From contig CADCHO010000016.1 in assembly GCA_902801255.1 (NCBI GenBank), forward strand, positions 1-54,748: 54,748 bases of DNA, written 5' to 3'. The translations under genes were made by a program, and so were the position numbers. Shown piece by piece: positions 51,591 through 54,748 of this stretch. The notes below the pieces were generated by a model. The model had not been told where the DNA came from. It saw only the letters and a program-made list of their open reading frames with translations, and ran no database searches. Each line of letters begins with the position of its first letter. The stretch's first letter is position 1. Source of the DNA: an uncultured Eubacteriales bacterium (lineage in GTDB: Bacteria > Bacillota > Clostridia > Peptostreptococcales > Anaerovoracaceae).

Positions 51591-52982
51591 TTAATCCTCG
51601 TACGTTTTGCGAAGAATGTAGAAGCCGTCGCTGTTCGCGTCGATTATGATGTTTCCTCTGTCGTCTACTACGACGTCTTCGGTCATAGCCATCATAGGTC
51701 CAGGGAACGGGAAGCACTTCTTTGTAGGGTTCGGAGGTATGAAGTAAGCTTTCTCTTTGATATAGAAAGGATCTGATACATCATATACTCTGAGTCCTGC
51801 AGCAAAGTAGCAGTCATAAACGACGTCGGTTCTCTGCTCGAGCCATGGCTTGTTGCTCATAGGCTCGTGTACGTTGTGAGGTCCGAAAGGTCCGCCCTTT
51901 GAGCCTTCAGCAAGCATGTAAGTGTTGAAGTTAGGTGCAGGGAAATCTTCCGGAACTTCCGGATAAGGGAATTCTGCTATAAGCACCGGATTTGTCGGGT
52001 CGCTTACATCTACCATGTGCAGATTGTTCATTGCCTGAGCCTGCTTCACAACACCGTCCTTGATGAAACCGAATCTCTCTCCTTCGTTTGTAACTACTAC
52101 GAGATCTCTTCCGACGAGCGGAAGTGCTGTATGAGTCCTTGCTCCTGCAAGTCTGCTCGAGAATGCAGGCATGAACTTCAGATTTCCGAGAGCCTTAGGA
52201 TGATGAATATCCGAGATATCCAGTACATAGAGACCGTCTCCGCAGTATCCGCAGTAAACCTTGTCCCCTACTACGAACGGAGGGCCGTGCAGCCATCCTT
52301 TATCCATGAAGTCAGGATTATGAGGAGCGGAATGATCCACTTCTCTTCCCGGTACTCCGTAAATGTACTGATGAGGTGCCCACCAGCGGCCGACTTCGAC
52401 TGGATTTGCCGGATCAGCGATGCTGACGATTCTGTAAATAAGTCCTTCGAATTCATCTGCTTCTGATGACAGATGAACATAATCGCCGCCATTATACATG
52501 AATCTGTGTACGCCCATCGAATAAGGAACTCCGCAGTCCCAGTATCCGAGATATTCAGGGTTCTCAGGATCATTTTTGAGGTCATAGATCATGATGCCCT
52601 GCAGGCTCTTCATCTTTGCGCGGTCTCCTACGAGAACGCTCGGACCGGAACCTGAAGTAAGCGCGAAGATAAGTTTGTCTTCTGCTATCTGCAGCTTAGG
52701 TATCGATGTCGTTGGATATTCATCGATATTGAACGGCAGCCACTTCTTAATGAATACAGGGTTCCTCGGGTCTGTGACATCGCTTATCATGATGCCTACG
52801 CCGTCAGGACCAGCTGCAAAGCATGCGCCGTAAAGCAGATATCTTCCGGCTTCAGTCCTGTAAAGGGCCATCTGGAACATTCCGCATGTGCCGTCCATGT
52901 CGCAGTATGAAAGGACTTCTAGATTCTTTATATATCCGTCATTCCCCTCACCTTTTGAGTAGAAATATTTGCCTTTTGACAT
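51591..52982 (-). CDS. LVIVD-type beta-propeller protein of unknown function
   Basis: A 463-residue cytoplasmic protein (no signal peptide). It is built of repeated units with the pattern 'hydrophobic-x-D-(V/I)-(S/T)-D-P-x-N-P-V', for example ISDVTDPRNPVFI, VSIADPANPVEVG, LDISDIHHPKALG, VDVSDPTNPVLIA and YDVSDPFYIKEK, the hallmark of LVIVD beta-propellers. Histidine-rich loops (DHSAPHNPD, ARTHTALP, GPHNVHEP) could bind a metal; selenium-binding-protein/methanethiol-oxidase propellers use such histidines, but that is only analogy. AAGGAGA precedes the ATG. It is the last gene of a cassette with an EthD-like and a flavodoxin-like protein. Confidence 0.75.
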   Translation of the reverse strand: MSKGKYFYSKGEGNDGYIKNLEVLSYCDMDGTCGMFQMALYRTEAGRYLLYGACFAAGPDGVGIMISDVTDPRNPVFIKKWLPFNIDEYPTTSIPKLQIAEDKLIFALTSGSGPSVLVGDRAKMKSLQGIMIYDLKNDPENPEYLGYWDCGVPYSMGVHRFMYNGGDYVHLSSEADEFEGLIYRIVSIADPANPVEVGRWWAPHQYIYGVPGREVDHSAPHNPDFMDKGWLHGPPFVVGDKVYCGYCGDGLYVLDISDIHHPKALGNLKFMPAFSSRLAGARTHTALPLVGRDLVVVTNEGERFGFIKDGVVKQAQAMNNLHMVDVSDPTNPVLIAEFPYPEVPEDFPAPNFNTYMLAEGSKGGPFGPHNVHEPMSNKPWLEQRTDVVYDCYFAAGLRVYDVSDPFYIKEKAYFIPPNPTKKCFPFPGPMMAMTEDVVVDDRGNIIIDANSDGFYILRKTYED

Positions 52983-53008
52983 TAGTTTTCTCCTTTTATA
53001 GGTTAAAG

Positions 53009-53884
53009 TTACCTCATTGTGATGTAACCGCGGTACTGGGTCAGATTATCGCTTCTGGCGTAGTCTGACAGGAAGATTCCGCTGATACCGTAAGACTTCT
53101 TGAGATACGGGAAGTCCTCTGTCTCTGCCCATGCAGGCTTAGCGCACTTTTCAGCTGCTGCAGCTGCCGCGTCGCACCATGCGCTCTGGCACTCGAACCA
53201 CATCTCTACGATGCGGTCAAAGTCACAACCGTTGACTTCTTTCTTGATTTTGCTTGATACGCAGCGTGTGCATCCTTCATGGGAAGTCCATGCAGGGATG
53301 AACTCTTCCTTGAGCCACTTGTCGCCTTCTTCAGCGCTTACGCCTTCAGGATACCTTACCATGAACATCCATCTATAGTTTGGACCATCTTCTACTGTAC
53401 GGCCTTCGCCCTTGAAGTCCTCTTCCCACCATACAGGTACGAAAGCAAAGATGAACGGAACTGTTCCTGCAGCTTCATCGCCCTTTGTAGCACGCGCGTC
53501 GTCTCCCTCAAGGTTAACTTCTTCGGACTTGTCGATTCCGTGGGAATGTCCCATGTCAGGGATGTTGTTCTGCCATACGAGTACGTCTGTCGGAAAGTAC
53601 TCTGTCAGAACCTTGTGATGATCCTTTGCAAATCCAATGTCGTTAGGATTTGCAAGCCAGTAATGCTCTGTCATCTGCATTCTTACTGTTCCGAATCTTG
53701 CTCCGCCCGGAGGTGTCGGAAGTGCAGGATAGAAAGCATACTTGCTTACATAAGGTCCAAACTGAGAGATGCTGTCTGGCACATGATATCTGTAGAGCCA
53801 GTTCTCGAGCTTGATTCTGTAATCCTCATGAGCGAGATCTACAAGAATGATACTTCTTACCGGATAAAATTCAGGTCTGTTCAT
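53009..53884 (-). CDS. EthD-like ferredoxin-fold protein, possibly a double domain
   Basis: A 291-residue protein not recognised with confidence. The N-terminal half (SIILVDLAHEDYRIKLENWL, YRYHVPDSISQFGPYVSKY, MQMTEHYWL) and the C-terminal half (YRWMFMVRYPEG, WLKEEFIPAWTSHEGCTRCV, IVEMWFECQSAW) each look like an EthD/dimeric alpha-beta barrel unit: a strand, a helix with a conserved His or Glu, then the EMW-type strand. Related folds act as small oxidoreductases, isomerases or accessory proteins for aromatic compounds. No signal peptide. AAAGGAG precedes the ATG. The gene lies 26 bases upstream of the propeller gene. Confidence 0.55.
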   Translation of the reverse strand: MNRPEFYPVRSIILVDLAHEDYRIKLENWLYRYHVPDSISQFGPYVSKYAFYPALPTPPGGARFGTVRMQMTEHYWLANPNDIGFAKDHHKVLTEYFPTDVLVWQNNIPDMGHSHGIDKSEEVNLEGDDARATKGDEAAGTVPFIFAFVPVWWEEDFKGEGRTVEDGPNYRWMFMVRYPEGVSAEEGDKWLKEEFIPAWTSHEGCTRCVSSKIKKEVNGCDFDRIVEMWFECQSAWCDAAAAAAEKCAKPAWAETEDFPYLKKSYGISGIFLSDYARSDNLTQYRGYITMR

Positions 53885-53909
53885 TTTTGAACTCCTTTCG
53901 CTATAAAAT

Positions 53910-53936
53910 ATGGAGCCGCGCTAAAAGCGGCTCCAT
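53910..53936 (-). terminator. Intercistronic hairpin between the flavodoxin-like and EthD-like genes
   Basis: A perfect 10-bp stem, ATGGAGCCGC and GCGGCTCCAT, with a 7-base loop, followed on the minus strand by ATTTTAT. It may terminate part of the transcripts or protect the upstream mRNA, so that the three genes are made in different amounts. Confidence 0.6.
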
Positions 53937-53949
53937 TTATTTAACATGC

Positions 53950-54748
53950 TTACTTAGCTTTCGATGGTGAAGGTGTAGGAGCGATGACGTTTGTGTAATG
54001 CTCCTTGCGAGCCTTGAACTCAGGATCCTTGAAGAGGTTCATGAGTCTGCCTTCATTTTCGAAGATGTCCTGTCCGTGCAGTGCCTTGCCGGAGAGGATA
54101 TCATGAGCATGATGCTCTGTTGCTGGGTCGAACTTGAAGACCATTGCGCCATCCTCAACTACCAGCTCGCCGCGAAGTCCGCAGAGCTCACACTCAGCCT
54201 GTGTTGTGCCAGGGAAGATGTAGAAGTTGTTGCCGTGGCAGTGTGGGCATGCACCCTTCTTGCCTTTCCAGAGGTCAACCTTCTCAGAACCCGGGATCAT
54301 GAGATGGTTGTCGATGATGTACTGAGCTGCCTCAACGAGGTTGCGGGCCATCTCTTTTGTTCTCTCGATCTTGTCATCCTGCATGATAACGTCCTTGCAC
54401 CATGAGAAGTAATCATTGTCGATAACCTTCCAGCCAGGGCTCATAGCGATCATAGCGTGGTCAGTTTCGCATCTGACAGCCCAGTCAGAACCGCCAATGG
54501 CGAGGAAAGAGATTGCCTTCTGCATGAAGTATCTCTCGCTGAGAGGTTCCTTGCCCTGCTCGATCAGTTTTTCATTGAGTCCGAAGAGCATTCCTGTATC
54601 ATGTCCAGGACCCATTCTGTCGCAGCAGATGTGGAAGAGTCCGGATCCGCCGGATTCATAGATAGGGTCTACGATGAATACGCCGTCTGCCTCTACCATC
54701 TTCTCATAGAGAGCTGCAAAGTCGTCTTTTCTTGTGCAGATCATGCCC
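53950..54748 (-). CDS. Flavodoxin-like NAD(P)H-FMN reductase with C-terminal zinc ribbon (5' end outside window)
   Basis: At least 264 residues, cut by the right edge. The visible start, CTRKDDFAALYEKMVEADGV followed by FIVDPIYESGGSG, is the middle of an NADPH-dependent FMN reductase/multimeric flavodoxin domain, so the FMN P-loop lies off the window. The domain runs to about 150. A zinc-ribbon follows (CPHCHGNNFYIF, then CELCG), then an acidic and His-rich segment. The methionine at 54744 is probably internal. It is the first visible gene of the cassette; its electron-transfer role is inference from the fold. Confidence 0.75.
   Translation of the reverse strand, partial: GMICTRKDDFAALYEKMVEADGVFIVDPIYESGGSGLFHICCDRMGPGHDTGMLFGLNEKLIEQGKEPLSERYFMQKAISFLAIGGSDWAVRCETDHAMIAMSPGWKVIDNDYFSWCKDVIMQDDKIERTKEMARNLVEAAQYIIDNHLMIPGSEKVDLWKGKKGACPHCHGNNFYIFPGTTQAECELCGLRGELVVEDGAMVFKFDPATEHHAHDILSGKALHGQDIFENEGRLMNLFKDPEFKARKEHYTNVIAPTPSPSKAK

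Overview
The window looks like chromosomal DNA of an anaerobic Gram-positive bacterium of the class Clostridia. Signs are the frequent AGGAGG ribosome sites, many TTG starts, a fused SecDF, RNase J, a Rel-type bifunctional stringent factor, a giant 2-hydroxyacyl-CoA-dehydratase-activase-type protein, and clostridial gene orders (hisS-aspS, nadD-yqeK-rsfS-leuS, nusB-tsaD-like-xseA-xseB-ispA-tlyA, mutS-mutL-miaA). A member of the amino-acid-fermenting Family XIII / Anaerovoracaceae group is a reasonable guess, but it is inference from gene content and order only.

Layout. Bases 1-5570 hold the 3' part of RNase P RNA, a 1440-residue double activase protein, a YebC-family translation factor and a probable 6S RNA. 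Bases 5600-13050 hold a YhdT-PanF pantothenate uptake pair, a P1 (DmpA-like) peptidase with a huge acidic repeat insertion, DNA polymerase I, CoaE and an aberrant tRNA-Leu(GAG) gene. From 13076 to 38737 runs a nearly unbroken block of housekeeping genes: protein export (yajC, secDF), stringent response, tRNA charging (hisS, aspS, leuS), NAD and heme-type enzymes, ribosome silencing, RNase J with a YlbF regulator, EF-P, MltG with a tRNA wobble-uridine modification pair (TrmR/TrhP-like), a CBS-domain membrane protein, Asp23, nusB, a TsaD paralogue, exonuclease VII, prenyl synthase and TlyA. Bases 38796-49159 hold an aminotransferase, mutS-mutL-miaA, a tyrosine recombinase, a YnbB-like PLP enzyme, a TVP38 membrane protein and a YbaK deacylase.

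At 49230-49665 a small LysM protein of YneA type is preceded by a consensus promoter and three LexA-type SOS boxes. About 690 bases of gene-free, hairpin-rich DNA follow (49666-50352). The strand then switches. On the minus strand lie a secreted 3D-like domain protein with a DUF1097-type membrane protein, then a three-gene cassette running off the right edge: a flavodoxin-like protein with a zinc ribbon, an EthD-like ferredoxin-fold protein, and a large LVIVD-type beta-propeller. I do not recognise the role of this cassette, and it is the best candidate for an undescribed system here.

The other unusual features are the acidic insertion in the P1 peptidase, the tRNA-Leu gene with insertions in its acceptor and T-arm regions, and a secDF gene whose first membrane segment is cut off by an in-frame stop codon.
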